A DNA stretch of 64,000 nt from JBMOMT01 sp049324835. Lineage in GTDB: Bacteria; Chloroflexota; Anaerolineae; CAYNKW01. Positions within the stretch are counted from its first letter, which is position 1. Each line of letters begins with the position of its first letter. This document shows, in pieces, positions 8,652 to 17,333 of this stretch. The notes beneath the pieces were generated by a model, which had not been told where the DNA came from, did not search any database, and saw only the letters and a list, made by a program, of their open reading frames with translations. The stretch lies in the NCBI GenBank assembly GCA_049324835.1, contig JBMOMT010000043.1:226758-290757 (forward strand), written 5' to 3'. The translations under genes were made by a program, and so were the position numbers.

Positions 8652-9221
8652 TTAAACACAACCCTTTTGTCCCTCTCTGTTTTTGAGCCGCTGCGCTTCC
8701 TCAAGGCCAGCGCGCAGGGCCTGTAGATTCATCTCTTCAGTGCCCCTGGGAGCGCGCGCCGTCACGGCTGCCTCGATAGCCTGCTGTGAAACGATGCCTG
8801 TCAGGCCAACGATGATGCCCAGCGCCACCACGTTGGCCGTAATGGCCCGCCCGGTGACATTTTGGGCCAGGCCGCTTATGTCGACGCGGCAGGCCCTGGA
8901 GGTAGGCACTCGACTCACGTTGTCCAGATCCACGATGAGCAGACCCTCTTTTTTGACGCTGTAAAAATACTTGTCGCACGATTCCTGGCTCATACACAAC
9001 AACAGATCTGCCTGTGTAACCTGCGGATAGTCGATATCACCCTGGGAAATGATGACCTCGGAGTGACTGGCTCCCCCTCTGGCCTCGGGGCCATAACTTT
9101 GGGTATAGGTGACGTTTTTGCCATCGACAATGGCCGCCTCGGCCAGGATAATACCGGCCAGCATGAGGCCCTGACCACCTGATCCTGCCAGGCGCACTTC
9201 GAATCGCGAATCGTCTTCCAC
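8652..9221 (-). CDS. korC: 2-oxoacid:ferredoxin oxidoreductase, gamma subunit (KorC-like)
   Basis: 189 residues, the usual length of the gamma domain. Motifs include GSGGQG near the N terminus and YGPEARGG, both standard in this subunit. The GTG at 9221 is chosen: it follows the korB stop by one base and has GGAGG upstream, while longer readings would lie inside korB. Together the four subunits convert a 2-oxoacid plus CoA to acyl-CoA, CO2 and reduced ferredoxin, or the reverse. The gene arrangement (ferredoxin, alpha, beta, gamma) favours 2-oxoglutarate or a related oxoacid; the substrate is not proven. Confidence 0.9.
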   Translation of the reverse strand: MEDDSRFEVRLAGSGGQGLMLAGIILAEAAIVDGKNVTYTQSYGPEARGGASHSEVIISQGDIDYPQVTQADLLLCMSQESCDKYFYSVKKEGLLIVDLDNVSRVPTSRACRVDISGLAQNVTGRAITANVVALGIIVGLTGIVSQQAIEAAVTARAPRGTEEMNLQALRAGLEEAQRLKNREGQKGCV

Positions 9222-9223
9222 GA

Positions 9224-10057
9224 CTAGTTGCCCTCCGCTTGAAGTTGGGCGACGATCTGACCGTACAATTCGGTGTACTCGGGCAAATCGACCTGGTGCA
9301 AAATGCCGCGGACGATCTTGGTTTTTAACTCGTCCGGCGATAGCTTGGCGGCCTGTTGGACAGTCACGGCATTTTCTTTGAGGGCGCGCATCATATCCAC
9401 CGGCTGGCCGGTTCTGTTCAGGCGTCCAAAGCCGGTGTGACAATAACTGACCGCCTCCACCATCGAAAAACCTTTCTTTTGCAGCGCCAGAGTGATCAGC
9501 CGATCCATCTCGGTCACGTGGTAGACCGTGCTGCGAGCCACCAGACTGGCCCCGGCCGCTTTGGCCAGCTCAGCGATCGGAAAAGACTGATCGATATTGC
9601 CATAGGGGGCAGTCGTCGCCAGCCTGCCGCTGGGAGTGGTGGGTGATACCTGACCGCCGGTCATACCATAGATCGAGTTGTTGACCACGATGGCCGTCAG
9701 GCCGATGTTGCGCCGGGCGGCGTGGATGAAATGATTCCCCCCGATAGCCAGCGCATCACCATCGCCCATGACCACGATGACCGTCATCTCGGGCCGAACC
9801 ATCTTGAGCCCCGTGGCAAATGCCAGGGCCCGGCCATGCGTGGTGTGCATGGTGTTAAAATCCAGATAGACTGGCATTCGACCGGTGCAGCCGATACCCG
9901 AAATGACTGCCACCTGGTCTTTGTCCAGATCCAGAGCAGCCACCGCCCGCACGAGACTGCCCATCACGATGCCGATACCACAACCGGCGCACCACATGTT
10001 GGGAAATCTTTTGTTTTGGCGCAAATATCGATATGCCTGGTGTGCTTCTCTCTTCAT
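9224..10057 (-). CDS. korB: 2-oxoacid:ferredoxin oxidoreductase, beta subunit (KorB-like)
   Basis: 277 residues, the thiamine-diphosphate-binding subunit. The TPP motif is GDGDALAIGGNHF...N around residues 98-117. Cysteines in CAGCG and GIGCTG match those used for the iron-sulfur cluster in this family. The gene begins 10 bases after korA and ends just before korC. Confidence 0.93.
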   Translation of the reverse strand: MKREAHQAYRYLRQNKRFPNMWCAGCGIGIVMGSLVRAVAALDLDKDQVAVISGIGCTGRMPVYLDFNTMHTTHGRALAFATGLKMVRPEMTVIVVMGDGDALAIGGNHFIHAARRNIGLTAIVVNNSIYGMTGGQVSPTTPSGRLATTAPYGNIDQSFPIAELAKAAGASLVARSTVYHVTEMDRLITLALQKKGFSMVEAVSYCHTGFGRLNRTGQPVDMMRALKENAVTVQQAAKLSPDELKTKIVRGILHQVDLPEYTELYGQIVAQLQAEGN

Positions 10058-10067
10058 CGTTCAGCCC

Positions 10068-11198
10068 TTATGCGCCTGCCCGGCGACCTGTTGCCTGGAG
10101 AATTTGATTCGGCGTGATCAACTGCCCATCGGCGCGATGGACGCCACTCACCCGGTTGCGCCCGACGACCCGCTCCAACTCCAGTGACAATTGACCCAGG
10201 TTCATCTCTGCAATGACGAACCGTTTGCCCTGTCTGGCCAGCTGTCGAAAGACCCGTTCCGGAAACGGCCAGATGGTGAACAGCTTGACCAGACCCACTT
10301 TTCTGCCTCGATGGCGGGCCATTCGCACCGCTTCTCTGGCGGAGCGCGCTGTGGCGCCATACGCCACCACGATCGTGGCGGCGTCGTCTACCCATTCCTG
10401 TTTGAGCCGGATGATATCGTCTTCGTGGCGCGAGATCTTGTTGAACACCCGCTCGATCCAGGGCTGTATCTCGTCCAGGCGTTGCGTGGGAAAACCTGCC
10501 CGATCGTGGAATAACCCGGTGATGTGGAAGCGATACCCCTCGCCAAAAGAAGCAAAAGGCGGCACGTCGGCAGAGGTCTCCTCGTAGGGGAAATACCAAT
10601 CCGGCGGTACATGAGGTTTGATACGATCTACAACCTCCAGCGATCCGGGCGGAGGCAGTTCGGTTCGCTCTCGCATGTGCCCCACCACCTCGTCCATGAG
10701 CAAAATGACCGGCGTGCGATATTTCTCCGACAGGTTGAACGCCTGCACGGTCAGATCAAAAACCTCACCCACGGTCGAAGGTGAAAGGGCGATGATGGGA
10801 TGATCGCCGTGGGTGCCCCATCGCGCTTGCATCACATCACCCTGTGAAGGTGATGTGGGCAGCCCGGTACTCGGCCCGGCGCGTTGCACGTTGACGATGA
10901 CGCACGGAATCTCGGCCATAGCCGCATAGCCGATGTTTTCTTGCATCAACGAGAACCCCGGTCCGGAAGTAGCCGTCATGGCTTTGGCGCCACCCACCGA
11001 CGCCCCCAGCACAGCGGCGATACTGGCGATCTCGTCCTCCATCTGAATAAACTTGCCGCCCCGTTTGGGCAACTCGCGGGCCATGACCTCGGCCACATCT
11101 GTAGAGGGGGTGATAGGGTAACCGCCAAAAAAGCTGCAACCCGCCGCCAGTGCGCCCAAAGCGCAGGCCTCGTTGCCCTGCAAGAGTTGTGCAGCCAT
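10068..11198 (-). CDS. korA: 2-oxoacid:ferredoxin oxidoreductase, alpha subunit (KorA-like)
   Basis: 376 residues. The N-terminal pyrimidine-binding domain shows GCSFFGGYPITPSTD, the TSGPGFSLMQE loop and the QGD element of 2-oxoglutarate-type enzymes. The C-terminal part has the transketolase-C-like domain II. The gene starts four bases after the korD stop, in a tightly packed operon. Coupled to Wood-Ljungdahl metabolism it could fix CO2 onto acyl-CoA using reduced ferredoxin; this direction is inferred. Confidence 0.93.
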   Translation of the reverse strand: MAAQLLQGNEACALGALAAGCSFFGGYPITPSTDVAEVMARELPKRGGKFIQMEDEIASIAAVLGASVGGAKAMTATSGPGFSLMQENIGYAAMAEIPCVIVNVQRAGPSTGLPTSPSQGDVMQARWGTHGDHPIIALSPSTVGEVFDLTVQAFNLSEKYRTPVILLMDEVVGHMRERTELPPPGSLEVVDRIKPHVPPDWYFPYEETSADVPPFASFGEGYRFHITGLFHDRAGFPTQRLDEIQPWIERVFNKISRHEDDIIRLKQEWVDDAATIVVAYGATARSAREAVRMARHRGRKVGLVKLFTIWPFPERVFRQLARQGKRFVIAEMNLGQLSLELERVVGRNRVSGVHRADGQLITPNQILQATGRRAGA

Positions 11199-11202
11199 GT
11201 GC

Positions 11203-11511
11203 CTACCTCCTGCTCAGGGCTTCGTCGAGGCGACGAACCACGATGGCAAAATCTGGGCAGTGCGTCTCGCACCATTCGCAGGCCGTACACAACTCTGGAG
11301 AAACGACGTGCACCCTGCCACTACCATTCACTTTGAGCACACCTCGCGGGCAGAACGCCACACACAGACCACAGCCCTTGCACCAATTGTCGAAAATGAA
11401 AATCTCCGCTCGTGGTGTGGGTTTGTTCGTGCTGGCCGATCCATCCGCAGATTCTGGCGTCGATCCTGCATCGGTCTCTCGATTCAATTCCGGTAAATCC
11501 TGTGGGTCCAT
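11203..11511 (-). CDS. korD: 2-oxoacid:ferredoxin oxidoreductase, ferredoxin-like delta subunit (KorD-like)
   Basis: 102 residues with two 4Fe-4S motifs: CKGCGLCVAFCP and CTACEWCETHCP. It is the first gene of the kor operon. The ATG at 11511 has GGAGG 11 bases upstream; a GTG at 11535 would add eight residues but lacks a separate ribosome site. The N-terminal 40 residues are low complexity and probably disordered. A strong promoter lies at 11550-11578. Confidence 0.88.
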   Translation of the reverse strand: MDPQDLPELNRETDAGSTPESADGSASTNKPTPRAEIFIFDNWCKGCGLCVAFCPRGVLKVNGSGRVHVVSPELCTACEWCETHCPDFAIVVRRLDEALSRR

Positions 11512-11549
11512 GATCGATGTTGCCTCCAGTAGCACATTACTCTCGAATT

Positions 11550-11578
11550 ATGATACGCCAAAACGATCTTTTTGTCAA
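11550..11578 (-). promoter_or_regulatory. Promoter of the korDABC operon
   Basis: Minus-strand TTGACA (11573-11578), exact 17-base spacer, TATCAT (11550-11555). The same TATCAT -10 variant appears at the tRNA-Sec, RlmI-type and MBL promoters in this window. Confidence 0.85.
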
Positions 11579-11595
11579 AAAAATATCAGCCACAT

Positions 11596-11625
11596 TTTGC
11601 CAGATCGAGCCAGTTGTGCTATAAT
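11596..11625 (+). promoter_or_regulatory. Promoter of the LCP gene
   Basis: TTTGCC (11596-11601), 18-base spacer, perfect TATAAT (11620-11625), followed by GGAGGG before ATG 11656. It is back-to-back with the kor promoter. Confidence 0.68.
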
Positions 11626-11655
11626 GCTCCCGCTTGACGGGGAAAAGGAGGGATT

Positions 11656-13083
11656 ATGCAAGAAACCGAACCAAGGCGGCTTCGCCCATCACCCTGGACC
11701 AATTTGTTGATGGGCGTCCTTTTTGTCACATTTGTCGTGGCTCTGGTTTATCTCGGCGTTCTTCTCTACGTCTCCGTTCGCAACTTTGTCGCGTCTGCAC
11801 CCATTCCTGTCTTCGACAACCCCCCAGCCGTTTTCAGAACGGTTGCCAAAACGCCCACCCCAGCCCAACCAGCCCACGCTGCGGGTGACGTAACACCCGT
11901 TCCCCCCATCCTACCAGACCCGGAGAGGATGGAGCGGATCAATGTTTTGTTGTTGGGCGTCGATCAACGACCCGGCCAGACCGGCCCCACCCGCAGCGAT
12001 ACGATGATCCTGCTAACCATAGACCCGGCTTCCAAAACGGTAGGCATGATGTCCATTCCACGGGACCTGTGGGTGCGTATACCGGCCTATGACATCTGGA
12101 ACAAGATCACCGCGGCCAATCTTTACGGCGATCTCAACGATTACCCTGGCGGTGGCCCGGCTCTGGCCATGAAAACGGTCGAGAAGGAGTTCGGGATCCG
12201 TCCGCATTATTACATCAAAGTGAACTTTGCCGGTTTCGAAAAGATCGTCGACCACATCGGCGGTATCGATATTTACGTCGAGCAGACGATCAACGATCCC
12301 GACTTTCCGGATCACAACTATGGCTACGAGCCGCTGTACATCCCGGCCGGCCAGCATCACTTTGATGGTGAAATGGCTTTGAAATATGCCCGTGTGCGCC
12401 ACAACGCCGGCGGCGATTTTGGTCGCATGGACCGCCAGCAACAGGTCATCGAGGCGATCCTCCGTCGGATTCTGGACACAGGCCAGCTCGATACGCTCGT
12501 CAAAAATGCGCCTGCTCTGTGGCAGGATTTTCAGGACGCCGTCGAGACAGACATGCCTTTTAGCGTCATGCTCAAACTGGCCCCGCTGGCTCGGGAAATC
12601 CGCCTCGACTCTGTACAAAAGCTGGTCATAGACAGCTCGCTGACCACCAGCTTTACCGCCGAGAACGGCGCGGCAGCCCTGCTGCTGGATCGTGAAAAGG
12701 TGCGGCCACTCGTGGAGGCCATGTTTCATGCCACCGCGATCGGTGAAACGACCAGTGTTCCACCTCTCAGCGGCATGGCGGCAGAAAACGCCGGTATCGT
12801 GGTGCACAACGGCACACCCACCGGCAGCCTGGCGGCCCGCACCGCGGCCTACCTGCGGGATCAGGGCTTTCGGGTTATACAATACGGACCTGTCGACACG
12901 GGCCGCTTTGACTATGCCCGCACCATCATCATCGACTATACGGGCAATCCTTACACTCTCCAGCAGCTCAAACAGGCACTCAACCTGACCGATCCACAGA
13001 TCGAGTATCCTGCCAATCCAGATAGCCCTGTGGATATCCAGATCATCCTGGGCGCAGACTATCAGCTGACCACTACTCCCTGA
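11656..13083 (+). CDS. LytR-CpsA-Psr (LCP) family glycopolymer transferase
   Basis: 475 residues. One transmembrane helix (about 17-43) leaves a short cytoplasmic tail; the rest is outside. A Pro-rich linker leads to the LCP domain (about 95-275) with LLLGVDQRPG, RSDTMILLTIDP, SIPRDLWV and the Arg-rich YARVRHNAGGDFGRMDRQQ segment that binds the polyprenyl pyrophosphate. A C-terminal LytR_C domain (about 375-470) follows. LCP enzymes attach glycopolymers to the cell wall or to proteins. A PAP2 protein and a GT39 enzyme at 36.4-39 kb could act on the same kind of lipid carrier. Confidence 0.9.
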   Translation: MQETEPRRLRPSPWTNLLMGVLFVTFVVALVYLGVLLYVSVRNFVASAPIPVFDNPPAVFRTVAKTPTPAQPAHAAGDVTPVPPILPDPERMERINVLLLGVDQRPGQTGPTRSDTMILLTIDPASKTVGMMSIPRDLWVRIPAYDIWNKITAANLYGDLNDYPGGGPALAMKTVEKEFGIRPHYYIKVNFAGFEKIVDHIGGIDIYVEQTINDPDFPDHNYGYEPLYIPAGQHHFDGEMALKYARVRHNAGGDFGRMDRQQQVIEAILRRILDTGQLDTLVKNAPALWQDFQDAVETDMPFSVMLKLAPLAREIRLDSVQKLVIDSSLTTSFTAENGAAALLLDREKVRPLVEAMFHATAIGETTSVPPLSGMAAENAGIVVHNGTPTGSLAARTAAYLRDQGFRVIQYGPVDTGRFDYARTIIIDYTGNPYTLQQLKQALNLTDPQIEYPANPDSPVDIQIILGADYQLTTTP

Positions 13084-13119
13084 TGGTTAACGCAGGCGTT
13101 CTATGCCTGCGGAATCCTG

Positions 13120-13151
13120 AAGAGACAGATGGCCCCGTCTGTCTCTTTTTT
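13120..13151 (+). terminator. Intrinsic terminator after the LCP gene
   Basis: AGAGACAGA pairs with TCTGTCTCT around an 8-base loop and is followed by a run of T. Confidence 0.9.
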
Positions 13152-13230
13152 GCTCCAATTGATGATGTGTGTTATAATCCACGTACCCATGCCCAATTAA
13201 GTTATTTGATACTATCCAATTCCAATTATC

Positions 13231-13259
13231 TTGACAGTGACTGTGTTATAGTTTATAAT
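13231..13259 (+). promoter_or_regulatory. Consensus promoter of the hdr-mvhD-fdh operon
   Basis: Perfect TTGACA (13231-13236) and TATAAT (13254-13259) with a 17-base spacer. Transcription would begin near 13266, giving a leader of about 165 bases before hdrC. Confidence 0.92.
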
Positions 13260-13317
13260 AGATGATAACGACTTGCATCGTCGCAGGTAAAAAGACAGAA
13301 CAAGAGGAACGCACCTC

Positions 13318-13449
13318 ATGCAGTTATCAATCACAAGGCCCCTGGATGCAAATCACGCCACCGATTATCGTCACCGGCGCAGCCAGGGCTTTTTTGTTTG
13401 TCTGGCGCTCGCTACAGAAGGGAGCAGTCTATGGTCGCAGCACACGTAA
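13318..13449 (+). CDS. Possible leader peptide upstream of hdrC (43 codons)
   Basis: A short reading frame within the operon leader. It has AGAGGA about 10 bases before its ATG and ends 19 bases inside hdrC in another frame. It crosses the hairpin at 13337-13395. The translation has no recognisable motif. It could be a regulatory upstream frame that couples ribosome movement to hairpin folding, or a chance frame. Confidence 0.3.
   Translation: MQLSITRPLDANHATDYRHRRSQGFFVCLALATEGSSLWSQHT
13337..13395 (+). promoter_or_regulatory. Attenuator-like hairpin with T-run in the hdr operon leader
   Basis: GCCCCTGG (13338-13345) can pair with CCAGGGC (13383-13389) with one bulged C, and six T follow at once (13390-13395). 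The 37-base loop can fold further (CGCC with GGCG). It lies after the promoter and before hdrC, so it is placed to end transcription early. No known riboswitch class was recognised. Confidence 0.5.
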
Positions 13450-13964
13450 CCTGGGAAGCGATCCGGGCAGAGGCCGCGCCGTGTTACCAGTGCGGCACCT
13501 GCTCTGGGGCTTGCCCGGTGGCCAACGAGATGGATGTCTCGCCCCGAAAAATGATGCGTTTGATCCAGGCCGATCTGCACGACGAGGTCGCCCGCAGCGA
13601 CGCCCCCTGGGTCTGCGCTTCCTGCCTTTCCTGCACGGTGCGCTGCCCGCGCCAGATCCCCATCGCCGACGTGATGGGCATGATCCGCACTCTGGCCATC
13701 GCCGAGGGAGTCAACCCGCGCACAGATGGCATCTATAACAAGAGCTTTGTGCAGATCGTCAAAGAATGGGGCCGCATGTTCGAGGCCGAGCTGGTCCTGC
13801 GCCACCACCTGCAAATCAACCCCTTCAAGCTGCTGGGTCAGGCTCCCGTGGGCCTGAAAATGATGCGCAAGGGCAAGCTGGCCTTTACCCCGGAGCGCAG
13901 CCAGGGCCGCCAAGAGGTGCAGGAAATCCTGGCCCGCGTGGCGCAAAGAAAGGCGGAAAAATGA
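13431..13964 (+). CDS. hdrC: Heterodisulfide reductase-like subunit C (iron-sulfur)
   Basis: 177 residues with two 4Fe-4S motifs, CYQCGTCSGACP (from about residue 18) and CASCLSCTVRCP (from about residue 63). HdrC passes electrons between HdrA and HdrB. ATG 13431 is supported by AAGGGAG at 13418-13424. First gene of a six-gene operon; its stop overlaps the hdrB start by four bases. In bacteria this module is usually found in electron-bifurcating complexes rather than with the methanogen heterodisulfide, so the terminal acceptor is open. Confidence 0.92.
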   Translation: MVAAHVTWEAIRAEAAPCYQCGTCSGACPVANEMDVSPRKMMRLIQADLHDEVARSDAPWVCASCLSCTVRCPRQIPIADVMGMIRTLAIAEGVNPRTDGIYNKSFVQIVKEWGRMFEAELVLRHHLQINPFKLLGQAPVGLKMMRKGKLAFTPERSQGRQEVQEILARVAQRKAEK

Positions 13965-14848
13965 GCGCCGAGATCAAGCGATACGCCTACTTTCCCGGCT
14001 GCAGCCTGGATGCCAGCGCCCAGGAATACAACATGTCCTTCAAGGCCATAGCCCCCCGCCTGGGCATCGAACTGGTCGAGATCCCCGGGTGGACCTGCTG
14101 CACGGCCACGCCCGGTTACACCGTCGATCCGTTTACCGGCCACGCATTGGTGGCCCGCAACCTGGCTATCGTCGAAGAGATGGGCCTCACCGACGTCATC
14201 ACGCCCTGCAGCGGCTGTTACAAAAACTTTGCCAAGACCAGCAAGGCCCTCAAAGACGACCCCAACCTGCGGGCCGAGGTCAACGCCGTGCTGGGCCAGC
14301 GTAAGGTCAGCCGGCCGGCCAGCGTGCGCCACCCCATCGACGTCATTGTCACCGACGTGGGCCTGGAAAACGTGCCCGTCGACGTGCCCCTCAAGGGCCT
14401 CAAAGTGGCCAGCTATTACGGCTGCGTCATCAGCCGCCCGCGGGGCATTTTCGACGACCCCGAAAACCCAACCTCGATGGATCGCCTGGTCGAGCGGCTG
14501 GGCGCCGAGCCCGCCCAGTGGACGGGCAAGGTCAAGTGCTGCGGCGGGGCGGTGTTTTTCCCGCGGCCGCAGATCGCCATCGATCTGACCACCAAACAGC
14601 TCCACCGCCTCAAAGCCGCCCAGGCCGACTGCGTCATCGTGGGCTGTCCCTTTTGCCACCTGCTGCTGGATATGTACCAGAGCGACGTGGAAAAGCAAGA
14701 GAACGAGACGTTTAACATCCCCATTCTCTACCTGACGCAGTTGGTGGGCCTGGCGATGGGTTTGGACGAGAAAACGCTGGGGCTGGACAAGATTCAGGTC
14801 AGCCCGGCCCCGGTGCTGGAAAAGTTGAAAGCCGAGGTGACGGCATGA
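13961..14848 (+). CDS. hdrB: Heterodisulfide reductase-like subunit B (CCG domains)
   Basis: 295 residues. Two CCG domains are visible. The first has a Cys in YFPGCSL, the pair WTCC, and CSGCYKN; the second has YYGC, KCCGG and CPFCH. In methanogens these bind noncubane 4Fe-4S clusters that cleave a disulfide. The start ATG 13961 overlaps the hdrC stop and the end overlaps the hdrA start, so hdrCBA is translationally coupled. Confidence 0.93.
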   Translation: MSAEIKRYAYFPGCSLDASAQEYNMSFKAIAPRLGIELVEIPGWTCCTATPGYTVDPFTGHALVARNLAIVEEMGLTDVITPCSGCYKNFAKTSKALKDDPNLRAEVNAVLGQRKVSRPASVRHPIDVIVTDVGLENVPVDVPLKGLKVASYYGCVISRPRGIFDDPENPTSMDRLVERLGAEPAQWTGKVKCCGGAVFFPRPQIAIDLTTKQLHRLKAAQADCVIVGCPFCHLLLDMYQSDVEKQENETFNIPILYLTQLVGLAMGLDEKTLGLDKIQVSPAPVLEKLKAEVTA

Positions 14849-16842
14849 AAAAACCGGAAATCACAGCGCCCCAGGAGGAGATTCGCATCGGCGTTTACGT
14901 CTGCCAGTGCGGCTCCAACATCGCCGGCACGGTGGATACAGAGGCGGTGCGCGCCTTTGCCGAGACGCTGCCCCACGTGGTGGTGGCCGGCTCGCCCAAA
15001 TACAGTTGCTCCGACGCCGGTCAGGCCCAGATCATGGCCGACATCAAGGCGCACAACCTGAACCGCGTCGTCGTGGCGGCCTGTTCGCCGCGCATGCACG
15101 AGCCTACCTTTCGGCGCGCGGTGGAGGCGGCCGGTCTCAACCCTTACTATTTCGAGATGGCCAACATCCGCGAGCACGCTTCCTGGATTCACCCGGCGGG
15201 CAATCCGCTGAACGCCAAGGCCAAAGACCTGGTTTCGGCGGCGGTGCATCGCGTGGCGTTGAACAAAGAGCTGTTCGCCCGGCAGTCGCCGGTGACGCCG
15301 GCGGTGCTGATCGTCGGCGGCGGTATCGCCGGCATCCAGGCCGCTCTCGACGTGGCCGACAGCGGTTATCAGGTTTATCTGGTCGAGCGCGATCCGTCCA
15401 TCGGCGGGCACATGGCCCAACTGGACAAAACCTTCCCCACCCTCGACTGTAGCACTTGAATTCTCGGCCCCAAGATGATGGATGCCGGTCGGCATCCCAA
15501 CATTGAACTGCTCACCTACAGCGAAGTGACCGACGTTTCTGGCTACCTGGGCAATTTTCACGTGCGCGTCAAACGTAAACCGCGTTACGTCATCACCGAC
15601 CTGTGCACCGGCTGCGGCGAGTGCACCCAGGCCTGCGTGTGGAAAGACCGCGTGGTCGACGAATACGAAGCCGGGCTGGGAAAACGCAGCGCGGCCTACA
15701 TCCCCTTTGCCCAGGCTGTGCCCCTCAAGGCGGTCATCGATCCCAAAACCTGTCTCTATCTCACCCGCGGCCGTTGCTCGCAGAAATGCGCCAAGGTGTG
15801 CGGCACCAACGCCATCGACTTTGAGCAAAAAGAAACCTATGTCGAGCTGGATGTGGGGGCCATCATTCTGGCCACCGGCTACGACCTCTACGATCCGGGC
15901 GTCATGCCCCAATACGGCTACGGCCTGCACCCCGACGTGCTCACGGCCCTGCAATTCGAGCGTTTGACGGCCGCCGGCGGTCCCACCGATGGCCAAGTGA
16001 TCACCCACGACGGGCGCAAACCGGAGGCCATCGCCCTGCTGCACTGCATCGGCAGCCGCGATGAAACCCATCTGGCCCACTGCTCCCGCGCCTGCTGCAT
16101 GTACGCCCTCAAACAGGCTCACATGGCCCGCGATAAAACCGGCGCCGAGGTGTACCAGTTTTACATCGACATCCGCGCCAACGGCAAAGCCTACGAAGAG
16201 TTCTACCACCGCATCCAGGACGAGGGCATCCACATGGTGCGCGGCAAAGTGGGCGAGATCGAGCCGGTGGACGGCAGGCTGGTGGTCCGCGCCGAAGATA
16301 CCATGCTGGGCCGCGTGCTGGAAATCCCGGTCGATCTGGTGGTGCTGATGAACGGCTGGACGCCGGCCGAGGGCGCCAAACAGATGGCCCAGATGTTCCA
16401 CGTGAGCCTCAGCCCCGACGGTTTCTTTTTGGAGGCGCATCCCAAGCTGCGGCCGGTGGAGACCAACACCGCCGGCATCTTTTTGGCCGGAGCCTGCCAG
16501 AGCCCCAAAGACATCCCCGATACCGTGGCCCAGGCCAGCGGCGCGGCGGTGCAGGCCGTCAAACTGATGGCCAAGGGCGTGGTCGATATCGAGCCGACCG
16601 TGGCCCGCGTGCAAACCGAGCGCTGCACCGGCTGCGGCGAGTGCACCCTCGTCTGCCCTTACCTGGCCATCAACCTGGTCGAAGGCAAAGCCGAGGTCAA
16701 CCCGGCCCTGTGCACCGGCTGCGGCACCTGCGTGGCCACCTGCGTCTCCAAGGCCATCGTCGCCGAGCACTTTACCGACGAGCAATTGGTGGCCCAGGTG
16801 ATCGGCGTGCTGGCCCAGGAAGAGCCGATGTATGTTGAGTAA
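14845..16842 (+). CDS. hdrA: Heterodisulfide reductase-like subunit A, selenoprotein (Sec205)
   Basis: Read through TGA 15457-15459, the product is 665 residues, the normal HdrA size. An FAD-binding motif (GGGIAGIQAALD, from about residue 156) precedes the TGA. Iron-sulfur motifs follow it: CTGCGECTQAC, CSQKCAKVC, and C-terminal CTGCGECTLVC and CTGCGTCVATC. The TGA stands in DCST-U-ILGPKM, at a position that is Cys in ordinary HdrA proteins. A 7-bp hairpin with loop GGTC begins 20 bases after it. HdrA is the flavin subunit that can bifurcate electrons. The frame is open on both sides with no shift, which argues against a pseudogene. Confidence 0.93.
15480..15497 (+). promoter_or_regulatory. 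Bacterial SECIS-like hairpin of hdrA
   Basis: GGATGCC (15480-15486) pairs perfectly with GGCATCC (15491-15497) around the 4-base loop GGTC. The stem begins 20 bases after the TGA. Bacterial SECIS elements sit just 3' of the Sec codon and carry an exposed G (often GGTC) in the loop for SelB. Confidence 0.85.
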
Positions 16843-16843
16843 A

Positions 16844-16878
16844 ACGTGATGCGTGAAACGTAAATTCACGCTTCACGT
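16844..16878 (+). repeat. Palindromic hairpin between hdrA and mvhD
   Basis: Starting two bases after the hdrA stop, ACGTGA-T-GCGTGAA pairs with TTCACGC-T-TCACGT (13 bp with one T-T mismatch, 7-base loop). A weak T-rich stretch follows. Possible roles are partial termination, mRNA stabilisation, or a REP-like repeat. Confidence 0.7.
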
Positions 16879-16913
16879 CTCTTTCATCGAATGATTGCCC
16901 GGAGAACAGATTT

Positions 16914-17333
16914 ATGAGCGAAAACAACGGCTACGAACCGCGCATCGTTGGCTTTTTGTGCAACTGGTGCAGTTATGCCGGGGCCGATGGCGCGGGCACG
17001 GCCCGCATCAAGTACCCCTCCAACATGCGTGTGGTGCGGGTCATGTGCAGCGGGCGCGTCTCGCCAGAGCTGGTGCTGCGCACCTTCCGCGAAGGAGCCG
17101 ATGGCGTCATCGTCCTCGGCTGCCACATCGGCGACTGTCACTATGCCGAGGGCAACCACCGCACCGCCAAACGCATCCCCATGCTGCGTTCCTTGCTGGG
17201 CTACGCCGGCATCCACCCCGACCGCCTGCGCCTCGACTGGGCCAGCGCGGCCGAAGGGCCCAAACTGGCCGAAATCGTCACCGAGTTCACCGAGCGGATG
17301 CGAGAGCTGGGCAAACTGGAGATCAAGCGATGA
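16914..17333 (+). CDS. mvhD: MvhD-like iron-sulfur electron-transfer subunit
   Basis: 139 residues of the MvhD/HdrA-associated delta-subunit family, which carries a 2Fe-2S cluster and links HdrA to a hydrogenase or formate dehydrogenase. Cysteines are seen in CNWCSYAG, CSGR and CHIGDCHY. All positions are Cys; there is no second in-frame TGA. Its end overlaps the next gene by four bases. Here the partner encoded downstream is a formate dehydrogenase rather than a hydrogenase. Confidence 0.92.
   Translation: MSENNGYEPRIVGFLCNWCSYAGADGAGTARIKYPSNMRVVRVMCSGRVSPELVLRTFREGADGVIVLGCHIGDCHYAEGNHRTAKRIPMLRSLLGYAGIHPDRLRLDWASAAEGPKLAEIVTEFTERMRELGKLEIKR

Noticed and set aside
15457..15459. hdrA as two genes or a nonsense pseudogene
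   Set aside because: The frame continues in phase, the context matches a conserved Cys position, a SECIS-like hairpin follows, and tRNA-Sec is encoded nearby.
14794..16869. Long minus-strand open frame of 691 codons opposite hdrA
   Set aside because: It mirrors the codon structure of the GC-rich hdrA gene, is rich in His and Gly, and has no ribosome site or motif.
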